Origin: Galaxea fascicularis
Lineage: Eukaryota; Cnidaria; Anthozoa; Scleractinia; Euphylliidae
Direction: 5' to 3'
Length of the DNA stretch: 64,000 nt
NCBI GenBank assembly: GCA_948470475.1
Contig: OX419336.1
Span: 6,000,984-6,064,983, forward strand
The notes under the pieces are model-generated. The model saw only the letters and a list, made by a program, of their open reading frames with translations. It was not told the DNA's origin and searched no databases. A program made the translations under genes and the position numbers. This document shows positions 61,701 through 64,000 of the stretch, one piece after another (within the stretch, counting starts at the first letter, position 1; each line of letters begins with the position of its first letter).

Positions 61701-63000
61701 GACCTAGGACTGTCACGAAATCTAAACGGTTGAGAGGCCGTTACAATGAATGACATTGGGCTTACTCGTCCCAGAAAGTGTCAAGAAACAGTAAATTGAA
61801 GGCAGGACGGCTTTATATTTAAAATATTTTCACTGAAATTCTATTCGTTGAAATTCTGGGTATAACAGTAATTTTTCGTATGAACGTTTGATGTCACACA
61901 GTGTCAAAATGTGGTGTTTAGAAAAGGCTAATGCGCCGATCAACTCGAAACTTCAAAAGCCATTCCCCCCCCCCCCTCCCCCACTTTCCCGGGTAAACCC
62001 CGGGCATTTGAACTTTAGTAGATTGGACCGTTCAAATTCCCGCCCCCTCGGGCCAAAATGGTGTTCAAATGCCCTACCTTATCGTCGGACTTCGACAAAA
62101 CAAAGACTTCCAACTGCCCCCCCCCCCCTTACCGACCCCCTCTAAAATGCACGAGAACACAATAAATTAGCAATACACAAGGGCTGAGTCAGGTTCATTG
62201 CAAATTCTGTCTTACCTAAATTTCAAAGATGGCGGAAACTTGGCCTGACTGGGTTTGACTCGTTTCATTACAAGTGTCCCGGTTCTCTTCTCTGATAGAT
62301 GAGCAGAAAATAAATTGAAGCATCAAGTATGTTATAACTATCCATGAAAAACTAGAACAACAACAAAGACGAAACGAAACCAGTTGGAAGATAAACACAA
62401 TCAAGCGACAAGTACGAACGATACAGCAACCGGAAGTTGTTCTGCCTGGAGCTTAATAGTTCTAGGCTCCTTCGCCGATATTTCTTCAATTTTTTTTTGG
62501 CCTGATTTCGCATGACTAAATGTGCTGCCGTTACTTTCTTGGTAGGCTACTGTTGTCTTGATTTTTACAAACGGAAAAAATAAATTGGCGCATGAGCTGG
62601 AACTTCTAAGCTCCAGACTGAGCAACTTCCGGTTTCTATGTGACGTGTGCATGTCGCTCGCTTGTGTTTATCCTCAAATTGTTTTTGTTTCTTTCTTTTT
62701 CTTTCATGGAACCGGCTAACATACAGTGTGATTGATGATACTTGCTTGAATTTCTTTTGTGCTGCTGCTTATCAGGATTCGAAGAGAACCTGGAATTTCT
62801 GATGAAATGCATGTAAGTCAGAAAGTGGGACCTCAGCTCGTCAGGCCAAGTTTTCGCCATCTTTAAAATTTATAGTAAGCGAGAATTTGCAATGATCTTG
62901 ATTCAGCTTCAGTGTATTGTTAATTTAATGTGTCTTAATTTTTCCAGCGCCTTTTAGAGTGGGTCAGTAGGGGGTCAGTTGACCCGGGTCAGTGTTTTGT
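58729..63000. other. Presumed ferlin-4 first intron, no exon seen
   Basis: No C2A continuation could be identified. Open frames such as 59823-60269 have no recognised motif and no splice context. 60800-60830 is a fragment of the element at 4292. Confidence 0.45.
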
Positions 63001-63109
63001 GGAAGCCCCTCATCGTCGGATTTGTCTGTCAAATGCCCCTCCTCAAGAACAATCGTCATGGGCTCCTGCCATCTTTAATAAAGCTTGTGAAAACAGGGCG
63101 TCAACAGTC

Positions 63110-63432
63110 GATGATCGATGACAATCGATATCAATTAATCGATTGATATTGATAATCGATGGTCAATCAATCGCCTTACGTTTTTGTGATTACCTATTGT
63201 CATCGATTATCAATAACAATCGATGATCGATGAAAATCGATCAAGTAAGTAACATCGATTGTCATCGATTGTCAATATCAATCAATAATCGATGAAAAGG
63301 TAACCTGAATGAGATGACAACCAATATCAGTTAATCGATTGACATTGATAATCGATGGTCAATCGATCGCGTACGTTTTTGTGATTACCGATTGTCATCG
63401 ATTATCAAGAACAATCGATGATCGATGAATAG
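63110..63432. repeat. ATCGAT-rich duplicated segment
   Basis: Two direct copies of about 115 bp (63118-63235 and 63316-63428) rich in atcgat, ttgatattgataatcgatgg and gtttttgtgattacc. Many overlapping palindromes. Confidence 0.8.
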
Positions 63433-63682
63433 CTAATCGGCTGAGTGAGAAACGGTGTGACTCCCCCTCCTCCCCCCCTCCCTTCCCCCTTTGAAAAATC
63501 CTCGCGAAATAAAGCGCTTGGTTAGAAGATTAAAACGTAGCACTAGGCGCAGAGAGTTCATTCTACAGCTGGTTTACACCGACTTGCTATCCCTTAAAAC
63601 CGTGAAATGTTATTGTGTAGCAAGGAAAAAGCCAGTCAGACATGCGAAAACAGCAACGATGTCGGGCCTGTGGTTTTGAGGT

Positions 63683-63934
63683 CATTCTCGTCCCCAGAAG
63701 CCGCGATTCTTTCGGTCGGCACCGAGAATAACGACCTCTGGCCAGTTCCGAAATATGCGCAGTCGCAGTGAGGGTACACTTTTGTCACCGTTAGCAACCA
63801 CTATTTTTGTAAACGTCTGAGTTTGCGTAGAGGAGCCCAAAGTCTGTGATTCATGCACGGACTTTCGGACTTCCTTGTTTGAAACCAGCCAGAGGTGCTG
63901 CCCGAAAGAATCGCGGCCTCTGGGGACGAGAATG
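63683..63934. mobile_element. MITE with CATTCTCGTCCCCAGA ends, 9-10-bp target duplication
   Basis: CATTCTCGTCCCCAGAAGCC / GGCCTCTGGGGACGAGAATG ends with ccgcgattctttcgg arms, flanked by GTTTTGAGGT (63673-63682, 63935-63944). Confidence 0.75.
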
Positions 63935-64000
63935 GTTTTGAGGTTTGCTTGTGTGTGCTGAACTTTGTTGTGATTGGTCAGTACACAATTGACCTGTCAG

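Overview
This is eukaryotic, intron-rich DNA. It carries exons with GT-AG splice junctions, animal-type ferlin genes, tRNA-derived SINEs, LINE reverse-transcriptase remnants and a dense population of inverted-repeat (MITE/fold-back) elements. Together these point to an invertebrate animal, and an anthozoan cnidarian (stony coral or sea anemone) is my best guess. The species assignment is inference; the ferlin and repeat content is read from the sequence.

The protein-coding content that I can support is all ferlin. Ferlins are large tail-anchored multi-C2 proteins of Ca2+-dependent membrane fusion and repair. (1) Ferlin-1, plus strand, 631-33689: 30 exons encoding about 1,103 residues, from the nested DysF region through C2D, C2E, C2F, C2G and the transmembrane anchor to the stop. 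Its N-terminal part lies before the window. (2) Ferlin-2, minus strand, 42860-35889: only the eight 3'-terminal exons (C2G plus anchor), with an in-frame TGA at the second Trp of the conserved GWWP motif. (3) Ferlin-3, plus strand, 50518-54388: only the seven 3'-terminal exons, all open. (4) Ferlin-4, plus strand, 58635-58728: a first exon with the start codon and the beginning of a C2A domain; the rest lies beyond the window or in undetected exons. The locus is therefore a ferlin cluster with two 5'-less C-terminal cassettes in opposite orientation between a complete 3' end and a new 5' end.

Splicing phases agree across the paralogues. Most 3' exons keep the same length in all three copies (91, 100, 110, 148 and 33 nt). 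The exception is one exon that is single in ferlin-2 (191 nt) and ferlin-3 (170 nt) but split in ferlin-1 (87 + 116 nt). The new intron in ferlin-1 ends in a copy of the preceding intron/exon boundary, which looks like intron gain by tandem duplication.

Introns and spacers are filled with repeats. They include a 17-copy 177-bp satellite (9324-12311) abutting a LINE fragment, a 1.09-kb Mutator-like fold-back element with a 9-bp target duplication (2662-3750), and two 110-bp minisatellite-bearing elements in opposite orientation (43018-44010 and 49060-50216). There are many MITEs, several nested, and long microsatellites. No bacterial genes, CRISPR arrays, rRNA genes or free-standing tRNA genes were seen. 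Most other open frames are chance or repeat-derived.
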